Position numbers and translations under genes: made by a program
The notes under the pieces: model-generated
What the model saw: the letters and a program-made list of their open reading frames with translations, nothing else
What the model was told of the DNA's origin: nothing
Databases searched by the model: none
Source of the DNA: Vogesella margarita
GTDB lineage: Bacteria; Pseudomonadota; Gammaproteobacteria; Burkholderiales; Chromobacteriaceae
Length of the DNA: 64,000 nucleotides
NCBI RefSeq assembly: GCF_028548475.1
Contig: NZ_JAQQLE010000004.1
Location: 182,236-246,235 of the forward strand
Direction: 5' to 3'
Shown: in pieces, positions 18,101-27,630 of the stretch
How positions within the stretch are numbered: position 1 is the stretch's first letter
Layout: each line of letters starts with the position of its first letter

Positions 18101-19032
18101 TCGGCAAAAAAGATGCCCAGATTGCGATCGACCTGCTGCGCGGCCTTCTTGTACTCGTGCGCCGTGACCGGCACGGCGCGCTCCTGCTCCAGCGCCAGCA
18201 ACTGGCGGTCGGTGCGCTGGTGCAGCTGCCAGGTCTGGGTCGCCAGCGCCGCCAGCTGCCGGCGCAGCACGGCATCGCCGAGATAGGCTGCGTTGTAGCG
18301 CAAGGACTCCAGCAGCAGCAAGGCGCGCTCACGACTGCGCACCAGCTCGTACTCGTCGGTGGAATTGAGCTTGCGCGCCAGCTGCGCACGGAGGATCAGC
18401 GCATTGCTTTCCTGTTCCAGCGAACGGCTCAGCTGCCACAGCTGGTACTTGGTTTCCGCCAGCCGGTTGAGACGGTCGTCGGCACCGTCGGACAGCAGGA
18501 AGGCGTCCAGCCGCAGCACCCTGTCGATGGCGTCCTGCCAGGTGCCCATCGACAGCTTCCAGCCGAAGATCGCGTTCTCGTCGAACAGCACCGGCCGCCG
18601 CGCCAGCACCGTGTCCACTTCCTGCCGCCGCTGGCGCAGATGCGGCAACCGCTGCTGCAATTGCAGCAGCGCGGCATTGCTGTCCTCGGCCAGCGGCTGT
18701 GTCAGCCGCCGCAGCGCGATCTGCAGGCGCTGGTCGGTGGCACTGCGCGCCTGCTGCAGCTCGGCGCTTTCGCGGTGGCTGGCCGGCCGTGTTAGCGCCA
18801 GCAGGCCGAGCTGCAGCCGGTTCTCGCGGTTGATGGCCGAGGCCAGCAGGAAGATGTCAAGGTTGGCCGCATTGAGCGTGGCGTGCTGGCTGGCCTGGCG
18901 GTAGTTGAACACGCCGGAGCGGATCAGCAGGCCGGAGGCCACCAGCTGCAGCGAGCCGAGTATCACCACGATCAGGATCACCGCCTGGCCGATGCCGGCG
19001 GTTTGCTGCTGCAGCTGGCCTTGCTTGCTCAT
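15169..19032 (-). CDS. large hybrid sensor histidine kinase
   Basis: A 1287-residue membrane kinase. In order: transmembrane helix near 17-38, a periplasmic helical region, a second helix near 335-355, a PAS domain (about 370-470), a GAF-like region, a second PAS (about 640-750), HisKA with phospho-His784 in MSHEIRTPMNG, an HATPase domain (FGGTGLGL), a receiver with Asp1081 in VLTDCHMPQMDGY, and an HPt domain with His1226 in AHRIKGAS. This is a complete His-Asp-His relay. The next relay partner is probably the response regulator encoded 17 nt upstream. The signal is unknown. Confidence 0.9.
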   Translation of the reverse strand: MSKQGQLQQQTAGIGQAVILIVVILGSLQLVASGLLIRSGVFNYRQASQHATLNAANLDIFLLASAINRENRLQLGLLALTRPASHRESAELQQARSATDQRLQIALRRLTQPLAEDSNAALLQLQQRLPHLRQRRQEVDTVLARRPVLFDENAIFGWKLSMGTWQDAIDRVLRLDAFLLSDGADDRLNRLAETKYQLWQLSRSLEQESNALILRAQLARKLNSTDEYELVRSRERALLLLESLRYNAAYLGDAVLRRQLAALATQTWQLHQRTDRQLLALEQERAVPVTAHEYKKAAQQVDRNLGIFFAELTRAAANRVDEQQQRYAQSLALNISFAVLALLLYAYLLLRMRYRILRPLQRMQRVLDAAADAILTVNASHRIEVANYGAERMFGLPLVALQDLALDDIIRVDGADADWLDDEARFDVSRAGSGRRHDGSRFFAAITVSPLVDGRDGRHSRRLLIIRDEHQRTIAEQSLARSMQLLSAIQRVESLLFARSPRQTVFREVLRILLDYFGVAAGLVLSLETAHDKLASFRIQARLGNGQEPPWVARFRQLPLAEAIQQGQRQQIIAEDGWTFLPIQIDSRTVMVAGIAIESIADAHYQALQPLLGACGSIVSFYAEEDRRRASERELREVLQLEEAIYSASPVGLMRLDNHDRIVRVNRAGEALFGTRESGLQGVPLRELLGSDEAWRQLHDGLEQVRRDDHHLSLEIECMQASGKPIWVLFAGQLLFPGMAADGVILACFDITARREAEETVLRARDAANAASRAKSAFLAAMSHEIRTPMNGVLGMLELLSLTTLDEAQRDAVDTVQESAHTLLRLIDDILDFSKIEAGRLEILPEPASVRVLMQRVHHLYAELAQRKQLWFLLDIDERVAPALRFDPLRLRQILQNFCSNALKFTQQGQVTLRVRCLETSAGEQWLRFEVADTGIGIDRQQLARLFEPFTQAESSTARRFGGTGLGLAICRRLSGLMGGVVAMESEPGRGTVASLEIRFPLCDAAELPQASELDHAAIVAAGAGLMRDMAPVLFVEDNSINRKLTVKQFELLGYPVVAAVDGLMALSLWQQQAFSLVLTDCHMPQMDGYALAQAIRSQEMAQGRVPVPIVACTANVAKEELDKTRAAGMDDFLSKPLGLAALKDMLHKWLGDVALPTVPVPVAEVVVAAAPEAIDRQALAVYSGGDWSVEQAILDEYMQGNDEDVAALERAVAVGDAAQIAWSAHRIKGASRMVGAMALGDAAEALEKAGRAAELAAIPALWQQFDTARAAVAAWLEEQASCQASV

Positions 19033-19049
19033 GGCGGACCTCGCGTGGC

Positions 19050-19784
19050 TCAGGCGGTCGGAGATGGTGGAGGAAGGTCGCTGTCCGGCTCGCAGCTGAT
19101 CTCGATCGCCTCGACGCCGAAGCGCTCCGGAAACTGCCGCAACACGCGTAGCTGCGTCCTGGTGATCTCGCTGCCGCGTAGCAACAGCAGTTGCCCGGTC
19201 TTGTTGTATAGATCACGCGCCAGCCGGCTTCCCGGCTTCACCGCGTCCAGGCCGAGGCGTTGCATCGGCCTCTCGTCCTCGTCCAGCAGCAAGGACGCCT
19301 GCGTCACCAGTTCGCCAAACACGTGGCGGTCGAAGGCGGTGCCGGTGGCGACCTTGTAGTAGGAGAACGGGTCGATGTCCGGGCGCGGCCGCGTCAGCGC
19401 CAGGCACAGGGTTTTTTCCATGTCGACCGGCTTGGGCGGCTTGATGATGAAGCCGTCGGCGTGCAGCTGCGCGGCGATGACGATATTGCTCTTTTCCGGA
19501 TGGCCGGACAGGAACACGAACGGCAGATTGGGCGGATTGCTGGTCCGGCCGCAGCGCAGGTCTTTCAGCACGTCGAGGCCGTTCATCGGCTCCATCTGCA
19601 CGTCGCACAGCACGATGTCGATCGGCTTGGCTTCCAGCGTGCGCTTGGCGAAGGAACCGTCCACCGCCTGCGACAGGTTTTCCGGTGCAAAGCCCATGGT
19701 GCGCAGCGCCTGCGCCACCAGGGTGCGCACCAGCATCTGGTCATCGACGATCAGTGCGCGCAGCCGGGAGAAGTCAAAAGTCAT
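19050..19784 (-). CDS. response regulator with HD-GYP-linker-like C-terminus
   Basis: A 244-residue protein with an N-terminal receiver domain (acidic pair VDDQ, phospho-Asp in VLCDVQM, conserved Lys in FIIKPPKP). The C-terminal 90 residues contain KPGSRLARDLYNKTGQLLL, the pattern that precedes HD-GYP domains, but no HD-GYP or DNA-binding domain follows. It lies directly upstream of the hybrid kinase gene on the same strand and is its probable terminal acceptor. Output is unclear: a phosphate sink or protein-interaction role is possible. Confidence 0.85.
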   Translation of the reverse strand: MTFDFSRLRALIVDDQMLVRTLVAQALRTMGFAPENLSQAVDGSFAKRTLEAKPIDIVLCDVQMEPMNGLDVLKDLRCGRTSNPPNLPFVFLSGHPEKSNIVIAAQLHADGFIIKPPKPVDMEKTLCLALTRPRPDIDPFSYYKVATGTAFDRHVFGELVTQASLLLDEDERPMQRLGLDAVKPGSRLARDLYNKTGQLLLLRGSEITRTQLRVLRQFPERFGVEAIEISCEPDSDLPPPSPTA

Positions 19785-19889
19785 GACTCGGCCCTGCCTT
19801 TATCTTGAATGGGTACACTTCATGATGGCGAGTCGCGGCAAAAGCGGCAAGGTTTTAATGAAAATCACTTGAAAATAGCATGGTTATTT

Positions 19890-20351
19890 TCAGCTTTCCC
19901 CAGCCGGCGCCAGCCTTTGCCCCAGCGTGCGGATCGCCGCGGCATTGGACGGCGAGAACACCTTGTCGGCCGCCTGCTGCCACGGTAGCCAGCACCAGGC
20001 CAGATGCTCGGCGGCGGCCAGCTGCACCGCACACGGTGCCGGCAGCTGCAGGCTGAACACGTGCTCGGTGTTGTGCGTGACCCCCGGCGCGTAGCGATGG
20101 CGCCAGTGCGGGTAGATCTCGTACACGTTCTGCTGTTGCCAGTCGCTCAGCACAAGGTTGGCCGCATCGATGCCGGTTTCCTCGAACACCTCGCGCACGG
20201 CGGTGTCGCGCAGGCACTCGTCGCCTTCGCGGCTGCCGGTCACCGATTGCCAGAAGCCGGGACGGTCGGCGCGTTCGATCAGCAATACCTGGCCGTCGGC
20301 GCTGTGGATCACCACCAGCACCGAAACCGGCTGTTTCGGCGCCTTGCTCAT
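19890..20351 (-). CDS. nudB: dihydroneopterin triphosphate diphosphatase
   Basis: A 153-residue Nudix hydrolase that removes pyrophosphate from dihydroneopterin triphosphate in folate synthesis. The Nudix box (GX5EX7REUXEEXGU) is intact, from GSREGDE to REVFEETGI. The sequence SVLVVIHSADGQVLLIERADRPGFWQSVTG is typical of NudB. The start overlaps the stop of the FixJ-type regulator by 4 nt, making it the last gene of the lol-mscS unit. Confidence 0.9.
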   Translation of the reverse strand: MSKAPKQPVSVLVVIHSADGQVLLIERADRPGFWQSVTGSREGDECLRDTAVREVFEETGIDAANLVLSDWQQQNVYEIYPHWRHRYAPGVTHNTEHVFSLQLPAPCAVQLAAAEHLAWCWLPWQQAADKVFSPSNAAAIRTLGQRLAPAGES

Positions 20352-20968
20352 GGCTTGCCCGCCGTGCCGGCGAGGCTAGCGATCAGCCCGGCCAGCTCCA
20401 CCGCCGACTTGACGCCCATCTTGTCGAATACCCGCGCGCGGTGCACTTCCACCGTCTTCATGCTGATGTGTAGCGCCTCGGCGATCTGCTTGTTGAGCAG
20501 GCCGGCCAGCACCAGCTGCATCACTTCCTTTTCGCGTTCGGTCAGTGTCGCCAGCGTCTGGTGCAGCCGCGATTCGCGCTGGTGCTGCTCGCGCGCGACG
20601 CGGTCCTGCTGCAGGCAGTGCTCGACCTGCGCCAGCAGACGCTGGTCGTCGAACGGTTTTTCCAGGAAGTCGACCACCCCCAGCTTGAACGCCGCCACCG
20701 CGTGCGGCACGTCGCCATGGCCGGTCAGCATCACCACCGGCGGGCAGTACGGCCATGCGGCCAAGGTTTGCAGCAGCACGATGCCGCTCATGCCGGACAG
20801 GCGCAAATCGACAATCAGGCAGTTGAACGCGGCATTGTCCGGCGCGGCGAGAAAAGCCTCGGCACTGTCGAAACCGGTGACGCGCAGGGTGTCGCTTTCC
20901 AGCAGCCACAGCAACGACTGCCGTACGGCGGCATCATCATCAATGACGGCAAGGGACTGACTGATCAT
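20348..20968 (-). CDS. FixJ/NarL-type response regulator without a kinase partner
   Basis: A 206-residue transcription factor with a receiver domain (DDD at residues 10-12, phospho-Asp54 in LIVDLRLSG, Lys in DFLEKPF) and a C-terminal LuxR/GerE helix-turn-helix (LTEREKEVMQLVLAG to SMKTVEVHRARVF). The arrangement is that of FixJ/TtrR-like regulators. The ATG at 20968 overlaps the mscS stop and the stop overlaps nudB, so it is locked into this operon. No histidine kinase gene is adjacent; the kinase must be encoded elsewhere or the protein responds to another phosphodonor. Confidence 0.88.
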   Translation of the reverse strand: MISQSLAVIDDDAAVRQSLLWLLESDTLRVTGFDSAEAFLAAPDNAAFNCLIVDLRLSGMSGIVLLQTLAAWPYCPPVVMLTGHGDVPHAVAAFKLGVVDFLEKPFDDQRLLAQVEHCLQQDRVAREQHQRESRLHQTLATLTEREKEVMQLVLAGLLNKQIAEALHISMKTVEVHRARVFDKMGVKSAVELAGLIASLAGTAGKP

Positions 20969-22289
20969 GCACTGGCCTCGACCGGTGGCGTGGCCACCGC
21001 CTGGTTGACGACCCGCAGCTCGCGCTGCGGATACGGGATCTGGATATGGTGCTGCTTGAACAGGTGCCAGATGCGCAGGTTGATCTCGGAGCGCAGGCCG
21101 GCGATGCCGTTTTCTGGATCCTTCACCCACAGCCCGATTTCCATATTGACGCCGGAATCGGCAAAGGCGGTGACAAAGGCGTTGGGCGCCGGATCGCTCA
21201 TCACCCGCGGGTGGGTCGCGGCCTCGCGCAGCAGGCGCTGCGCCAGCTCCAGATCGGTATCGTAGGCGACCTGGATCGGCATGCTGATCCAGATCTGCTT
21301 GTCGGTATAGGACTGGTTGATCACAGTGTTGGCGATCAGCGCCTCGTTCGGCACCAGCACCTCGCTACCGTCCAGCCCCTTCAGCACCACGTAGCGCGCG
21401 GTGATCTTGCTGACGTAGCCGACGCGGCCGTCGACCATCAGCCGGTCGCCGATGCGGATGGAGCGGTCGAGCAGGATGATGAAGCCGGACACGTAGTTGC
21501 TGGCGATCTTCTGTAGGCCGAAGCCGAGGCCGACACCCAGCGCGCCGCCGAACACAGACAGCACGGTGAGGTCGATGCCGACGATGGGGAGCGCCACCAG
21601 CACCGCACCGATGATCAGCAGCGTGCGCGCCAGCTTGCTGATCACGAAGCGCAGGTTCATGTCGATGTCGCCGAGCTTCATCACCCGCTTCTCGATCAGC
21701 TTGCTGACCCACAGCGCACCGACCAGAATCACCGACACCCACAGCAGCGCCGACAGGATCATCAGCAGGTTCAGCTCGTTCTTGCCGACGCGGAAGTGCA
21801 CCGACTCCAGCCACTGCAGCAGCAGCTGGTCGATGCCGGTCACCCACGCGGCAAAAGTCAGCCACAGCAGCATCGCCAGCAGGTGTTCGGAGTGGCGCTC
21901 CACCTTGCCCTCCGGCAGCGCGTGACGCACGATGGCGGTCAGCACCCGGATCAGCGACAGCCAGAACAGCAGCGTCGCCGACAACAGCAGGATCACCGAC
22001 GACTGTCCCTGCAGCAGCTGCCAGACCAGCGCCAGCGCCTGGGTCAGCAGCTGCGCCGACAGCGGATACACCAGCCGGTACAGCAGGTACTTGCCGAACG
22101 ACCACTCCTGCGCCGGTGCGGCCTGGAAGTAGCGGCGGTACAGCTGCCGCGCCCACAGCCAGGCGCACAGCAGCGCGGCGACGCCGACCAGCAGCTCCTG
22201 CCAGCCGGTTTCGCCCTGGATCACCTGGCCCAGCCGGTGCAGGGTCACCCCCGGCGTCCAGCCGTCCAGCATGTCGCTCACGGTATTGA

Positions 22290-22293
<4 letters not shown>
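20965..22293 (-). CDS. MscS-family mechanosensitive channel
   Basis: A 442-residue inner-membrane channel. Six or so hydrophobic segments fill the first 240 residues, the last being the glycine-rich pore helix ([19 protein letters not shown]), followed by the beta domain ([25 protein letters not shown]) and a C-terminal alpha/beta domain. It is larger than E. coli MscS because of the N-terminal helices. It overlaps lolD upstream and the FixJ-type gene downstream by 4 nt each. It probably releases solutes on hypo-osmotic shock. Confidence 0.9.
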
Positions 22294-22980
<687 letters not shown>

Positions 22981-22988
<8 letters not shown>

Positions 22989-24228
22989 AACGCAGCGCCT
23001 CCGCCGGGCGGGTACGCGCCGCGCGCCAGCTTGGATACAGCGTTGCCAGCAACGACAACACCAGGGAAATGACGGCGATGGTGACCACGTCCGACGGCTG
23101 CACCTGCGACGGCAGGTAGTCGATCAGGTACACCTCGCTGGACAGCAGGCGCATGCCGAGCACGCGCTCGATCGCCGGCAGGATCACGTCCAGGTTGAAG
23201 GCAATCAGCAGGCCGCCGGCGACGCCGCTGAGAGTGCCGAGCACGCCGGCCACCGAGCCCTGGATCATGAAGATCTGCATGATGCTGGCCGGGCTCGCGC
23301 CCAGCGTGCGCAGGATGGCGATGTCGGCCTGCTTGTCGGTGACCACCATCACCAGCGTCGACACCAGATTGAACGCCGCCACCGCCACGATCAGCGTCAG
23401 GATGATGAACATCATGCGTTTCTCGATCTGCACCGCGCGGAAGTAGTTGCTGTTCATGTCGGTCCAGTCGCTGGCCACCTGGTTGGCCGCCAGCTGCCCG
23501 TTCAGCAGCGCCTTGACCTGCGGCGCCTGCAGCGGATCGTCCAGTTTCAGCCGCACGCCGGACACGTCCTGCCCCATGCGGAACAGCACCTGCGCGTCGC
23601 GCAGGTGGATCATCGCCAGCGACGAGTCGTACTCGAACATGCCGATCTTGAACACGCCGGTCACGGTGAACTGCTTCAGGCGCGGCATCATGCCGGCGGG
23701 GGTGACATTGCCTTGCGGCGTGATCAGCGTCACCTTGTCGCCCACCTCCACGCCCAGCGCCCGTGCCAGCTCGAAACCGAGCAGGATGCCGAACTGGCCC
23801 GGCTGCAGGTCGGCCAGCTTGCCGCGCTGCATCTGCCGGCCGAGGTCAATAACCTTGTCTTCCTGCTGCGGCAGGATGCCGCGCACCATGGCACCGCGCA
23901 CCGAGCCGCCACTGGACAACAGGCCCTGGGCATTGACGTAGGGCGCAGCGGCCAGTACGTGCGGCTGGCGCGCAAGCGTTGCGGCCAACGTTGGCCAGCC
24001 GGCGACGCGGCCGTCGTAGCTACCGACTTCGACGTGCGACACCACCGACAGCATGCGGCCGCGGATCTCCTGCTGGAAGCCGTTCATCACCGACAGCACC
24101 ACGATCAGCGCGGCCACGCCCAGCGCGATGCCCAGCACCGACATCAGCGAGATGAAGGAGATAAAACCGTTACGACGCCGCGCGCGCAGGTAGCGCAGCC
24201 CGACAAACATCTCGAAAGGAAAAGACAT
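22981..24228 (-). CDS. lipoprotein-releasing system permease (LolC/LolE type)
   Basis: A 415-residue MacB-like permease with one N-terminal transmembrane helix (about 22-45), a large periplasmic domain and three C-terminal helices. The N-terminus [24 protein letters not shown] is diagnostic for the LolC/E family. Only one such permease accompanies lolD here, so the complex may be a LolF-type homodimer as in related Neisseriales, or a second gene may lie elsewhere. Confidence 0.92.
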
Positions 24229-24253
24229 CGATACCTTGCTCAGGATTGGGGGC

Positions 24254-24466
24254 TCAGGATTGGTAGGGATTTTCCAGACGCTGCATCATCTCGACCAGGA
24301 ACGCACGCACCTGCCGTTCGTCGCAGCCCATCAGGATGGCGTCCTCGAACGCGTCCTGCGCCATCTGGCTCAGTTCCTGGAGATTCTCCGTCATCACCTT
24401 GATCTTCTCGGTGCAGGACACCACGCTGCCGTCCGGGGCATACCAGGTGGGAAGTTGCAAACTCAT
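24254..24466 (-). CDS. small conserved-looking protein (70 aa)
   Basis: A 70-residue acidic, helical protein beginning MSLQLPTWYAPDGSVVSC. AAGGT lies upstream of the ATG. It begins with a short beta-like segment with one cysteine, followed by a predicted coiled helical pair (QELSQMAQDAFEDAI, QVRAFLVEMMQRLE). It lies 25 nt before the lolC/E gene on the same strand and is probably co-transcribed. I cannot assign a function. Confidence 0.7.
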   Translation of the reverse strand: MSLQLPTWYAPDGSVVSCTEKIKVMTENLQELSQMAQDAFEDAILMGCDERQVRAFLVEMMQRLENPYQS

Positions 24467-24484
24467 GACCGTTTTACCTTGCTG

Positions 24485-24514
24485 AAAAAGCCTGCAGCCC
24501 GCAATCCGGGCTGC
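24485..24514 (-). terminator. intrinsic terminator of the NlpC/P60 gene
   Basis: GCAGCCCG pairs with CGGGCTGC around a short loop on the minus strand, followed by GCTTTTTC. Confidence 0.75.
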
Positions 24515-24562
24515 AAGATAGAAAGGGAATGGATAGTCGCCATCCCGAAATGTTCCGTGCGC

Positions 24563-25375
24563 TCAGTCCGGTTTTTTCTTTTTGCGCGTGGTCTGTTCGC
24601 TTTTCTTGCGGCTGCTGCTCTTGCGCTCCGTCGTCTGCTTGCGCGCTTCCTGCTCGCGTGCCGCCTTGCGGCGCTCGGCGCGGGTACTGCTCTTGCCCTT
24701 CTTCTCCGTGACCGGCTTGTCGGCCACCTTCTTGCTGGCCGATTTTTTCTCGACAACCGTCTTCCCGGCCAATTTCTTCTCGGCTGGACTTCTGTCCGCT
24801 GACGACCTGTCGTTCGTCGCGCGCGCCGTTACCGGCTCTTTCCACTCGCTGCCGCCACGGTTTACCCGCCTGGCACCGTTGAAGCGCTGCGACCAGTAGC
24901 TGTTGGACATATTGGCCACCTCCACCGACTTGCCGGTGCGGGGCGAATGGATGAACTTGTTGCCGCCCAGATAGAGGCCGACGTGGGAATACTGGAAACC
25001 GCGCGTGTTATAAAACACCAGATCACCCGGTGCCAGCTCGTCGCGATCGATGACACGGCCGACGCGCGCCATCTCGGCCGAGGTGCGCGGCAGGTTGACG
25101 CGCAGGGACTTGCGGAACACGTACTGGATGAAACCGGAACAATCGAGGCCGGTTTCCGGGCTGCTGCCGCCAAAACGGTAGGCCACCCCCATCAGGCTCA
25201 TCGCCTGCAGCAGCAGGTCACCCACGGCCTCTTCGCCTGGCGCGGCAAACTGGGCAATCGGATCGGCAAAAATACCCAGATTCGGCTTGTTGCCGGTGCC
25301 GGATTCCGGTTCGGCATGGGCAAACGACATAAATCCGGCCAAAATGATGGCAAACAGGTGAAGATGCAATTTCAT
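24563..25375 (-). CDS. NlpC/P60 peptidoglycan hydrolase with basic C-terminal tail
   Basis: A 270-residue exported protein. Residues 1-21 form a signal peptide ending SFAHA. The NlpC/P60 domain has the catalytic Cys in TGLDCSGF and His in YSHVGLYLGG, so it should cleave D-gamma-glutamyl-diaminopimelate-type bonds in the cell wall. From about residue 170 to the end the protein becomes a low-complexity Lys/Arg/Ser/Thr/Glu-rich tail ending KKKKPD. Such a tail might bind anionic cell-wall polymers or DNA; that is an inference. The start at 25375 gives the signal peptide. The gene diverges from ubiB across a 60-bp spacer. Confidence 0.85.
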   Translation of the reverse strand: MKLHLHLFAIILAGFMSFAHAEPESGTGNKPNLGIFADPIAQFAAPGEEAVGDLLLQAMSLMGVAYRFGGSSPETGLDCSGFIQYVFRKSLRVNLPRTSAEMARVGRVIDRDELAPGDLVFYNTRGFQYSHVGLYLGGNKFIHSPRTGKSVEVANMSNSYWSQRFNGARRVNRGGSEWKEPVTARATNDRSSADRSPAEKKLAGKTVVEKKSASKKVADKPVTEKKGKSSTRAERRKAAREQEARKQTTERKSSSRKKSEQTTRKKKKPD

Positions 25376-25435
25376 AGGCTTGCACTGTAACGAAGCGATG
25401 CGGCACTGTAAAGCCGCCATAACGGGTCATAAAAG

Positions 25436-27118
25436 ATGCTCAGAGAAACATTGATCGCCATGCGCGACCTGCCCCGCCTGCGCGAGATCAGCGCGGTGCT
25501 GTTCAAGCACGGACTGGGGGAATTCGTGCAGCGCTTGCGCCTGCCGGCAGCGGTGGAGAAGGCCGGCGAGTGGTTCAACCTGCGCCTGCCGGACAGCGCC
25601 GACGCCATTCCCGCGCCGATCCGCGTCCGCCTCGCCTTCGAGGAGCTGGGCCCCACCTTCATCAAGCTGGGCCAGATCCTGTCCACCCGCGTCGACATGT
25701 TCGCGCCGGAATGGATCAATGAATTCGAAAAGCTGCAAAATACCGTGCCGCCGATACCGGAGGCACAACTGGCGCCCTATCTGCAACAGGTACTGGGCCA
25801 GGCGCCGGAGACGCTGTTCGCCCGCTTCGACATGGCACCGATCGGCTCGGCCTCCATCGCGCAGGTGCACCGCGCCGCTCTGCACGACGGCAGCGAGGTG
25901 GTGGTCAAGCTGCGCCGCCCCGGCATCGTGCAGAAAGTCGATGCCGACTTGCGCATCCTGGAGCATCTGGCCCACCTGATCGAGCTGGAGTTCCCCGATG
26001 CACGCCGCTTTATGCCGTCCGACATCGTGGCCCAGTTTTCCCGCTCGCTGAAACGCGAGCTGGATCTGGCCGCCGAAGCCCGCAATATGGAGCGCTTTGC
26101 CCGCGATTTTGCCGAGGACCCCTATATCCGCATCCCCAGGGTGTACTGGGAATACACCCGCGCCGACGTCAATGTGCAGGACTTCATCGACGGTTTCAGC
26201 GCCTCGCCGGTCGGTGCGCTGCCGGCGGCAGGGCTGGATCCGTCTCTGCTGGCGCGCCGCGGCGCCGATGCGGTGCTGAAGATGATCCTGCTCAACGGCT
26301 ACTTCCACGCCGACCCGCACCCCGGCAACGTCATCTTCCTGCCGGAAGACCGCATCGCCTTCATCGACTTCGGCATGGTTGGCCGCCTGTCGCACCGGCG
26401 CCGCGACGAGATCGTCGATCTGCTGGCGGCGATGGCGCAGCGCGACGAACACGCGATGATGGGGGTGCTGATAGGCTGGACCGGCAGCGTGCCGGTGGAC
26501 GAGGAACAGTTTGCCGAGGACATCGGCGAAATCTTCTTCCAGTACGACCACGTGATGCTGAAAGACCTCAACATGTCGCAGCTGATCAACGACGTGATGG
26601 CGCTGATCCGCAACCACGGCATCCTGCTGCCGGCGGACATGGCGATGCTGTTCAAGGCGCTGATCACGCTGGAGGGCCTGGGCCGGCAACTGGAGCCGCA
26701 ATTCCAGCTGGTGGAACACCTCACCCCTTTCGTGCGCAAGCTGATTATCGAGCGCTACCGTCCGGAAGCGCTGCTCAAGCGCGGCCGCGAAACGCTGAAC
26801 GACGGTTTCGCCATGCTGGCCAGCCTGCCGCGCGACATCATCCGCATCGGTCGCGACATCAAGCACGGCAAGTTCCGCATCAATCTCGACCTGAAGCGGT
26901 TGGAGCAGTTCGGCTACCAGCTGGACAAGAGTGTCAACCGGCTGACGATGGGCATCGTCACCGGCTGCCTGATCATCGGCTCCTCGATCGTGATGACGGT
27001 GGATGGCGGCCCGACGCTGTTCGGCCTGCCGCTGTTCGGCTTTCTCGGCTTCATGGTGGCCTTCTTCAACAGCATGTGGCTGATCTGGTCGATCTGGCTG
27101 GCCGGCAAGCAGCTCTAG
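25436..27118 (+). CDS. ubiB: UbiB-family atypical kinase/ATPase for ubiquinone synthesis
   Basis: A 560-residue member of the UbiB/AarF/ADCK family that helps coenzyme Q synthesis, probably by ATP-dependent handling of lipid precursors. The KxGQ motif appears as FIKLGQILSTR, the Ala-rich loop as PIGSASIAQVH, and the metal/ATP segment as HADPHPGN and FIDFGMVG. Two C-terminal transmembrane helices (about 500-555) anchor it in the inner membrane. The ATG at 25436 gives the full N-terminus; the ribosome site is weak. Confidence 0.95.
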   Translation: MLRETLIAMRDLPRLREISAVLFKHGLGEFVQRLRLPAAVEKAGEWFNLRLPDSADAIPAPIRVRLAFEELGPTFIKLGQILSTRVDMFAPEWINEFEKLQNTVPPIPEAQLAPYLQQVLGQAPETLFARFDMAPIGSASIAQVHRAALHDGSEVVVKLRRPGIVQKVDADLRILEHLAHLIELEFPDARRFMPSDIVAQFSRSLKRELDLAAEARNMERFARDFAEDPYIRIPRVYWEYTRADVNVQDFIDGFSASPVGALPAAGLDPSLLARRGADAVLKMILLNGYFHADPHPGNVIFLPEDRIAFIDFGMVGRLSHRRRDEIVDLLAAMAQRDEHAMMGVLIGWTGSVPVDEEQFAEDIGEIFFQYDHVMLKDLNMSQLINDVMALIRNHGILLPADMAMLFKALITLEGLGRQLEPQFQLVEHLTPFVRKLIIERYRPEALLKRGRETLNDGFAMLASLPRDIIRIGRDIKHGKFRINLDLKRLEQFGYQLDKSVNRLTMGIVTGCLIIGSSIVMTVDGGPTLFGLPLFGFLGFMVAFFNSMWLIWSIWLAGKQL

Positions 27119-27169
27119 CTCACCGCTTTGACATAAATGCAACGCCGGCGCCGGCCATGCAACTTTGAG

Positions 27170-27199
27170 TTGCATTTGCAAATGAGAATAAATATCATT
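27170..27199 (+). promoter_or_regulatory. promoter with overlapping Fur box
   Basis: TTGCAT (27170-27175) and TATCAT (27193-27198) are 17 bp apart. The 19-mer AATGAGAATAAATATCATT (27181-27199), a dyad with AATGA...TCATT arms like known Fur boxes, covers the spacer and -10. Iron-dependent repression of the downstream gene is predicted. Confidence 0.65.
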
Positions 27200-27226
27200 G
27201 TTAAAAATACAGTGAAAGGTCTCATC

Positions 27227-27559
27227 ATGAATGCAATGCTGGTCGGTGCCGATACGCTGGGCAATATCCCCGGCGTACTGGACAACTTCGGTATTTCCAT
27301 CAACAAGCACCTCAGCGGGCGCAACAGCTCGCACCAGCGCAAGGTGGACCGCCTGCCGGCAGGCACCGACCTGCTGATCCTGTTCACCGACTTCCTCGGC
27401 CACAACGTGATGAAGCACTTCCGTCAGCTGGCCAACGAGGAAAACATCCGTTTCATCGCCTGCCGCCGCTCGGTGTGCTCGCTGAAGCAGTCGCTGCAGT
27501 GCGTCGGCCTGTCCGAGCGCTGCGCCAGCTGTCCCAACGCCTGCCACCGCAAGCACTGA
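27227..27559 (+). CDS. DUF2325 domain protein, cysteine-rich
   Basis: A 110-residue protein that fits the DUF2325 family. It begins MNAMLVGADTLGNIPGVL, a Rossmann-like first strand, and ends with a cysteine cluster (CRRSVCS, QCVGLSERCASCPNAC), six cysteines in about 30 residues that could bind iron, heme or an Fe-S cluster. The promoter carries a Fur box, which fits a role in iron or heme handling. The start at 27227 is supported by AAAGG upstream. A terminator follows. Function not established. Confidence 0.85.
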   Translation: MNAMLVGADTLGNIPGVLDNFGISINKHLSGRNSSHQRKVDRLPAGTDLLILFTDFLGHNVMKHFRQLANEENIRFIACRRSVCSLKQSLQCVGLSERCASCPNACHRKH

Positions 27560-27579
27560 GTCTGCCGCACACGCCAAAC

Positions 27580-27612
27580 AAAACGCCCGGATCATGACGA
27601 TCCGGGCGTTTT
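27580..27612. terminator. bidirectional intrinsic terminator
   Basis: AAAACGCCCGGATC pairs with GATCCGGGCGTTTT, serving the DUF2325 gene on the plus strand and the chemoreceptor gene on the minus strand. Confidence 0.9.
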
Positions 27613-27630
27613 GCCATGGGAGGGAGCGTA

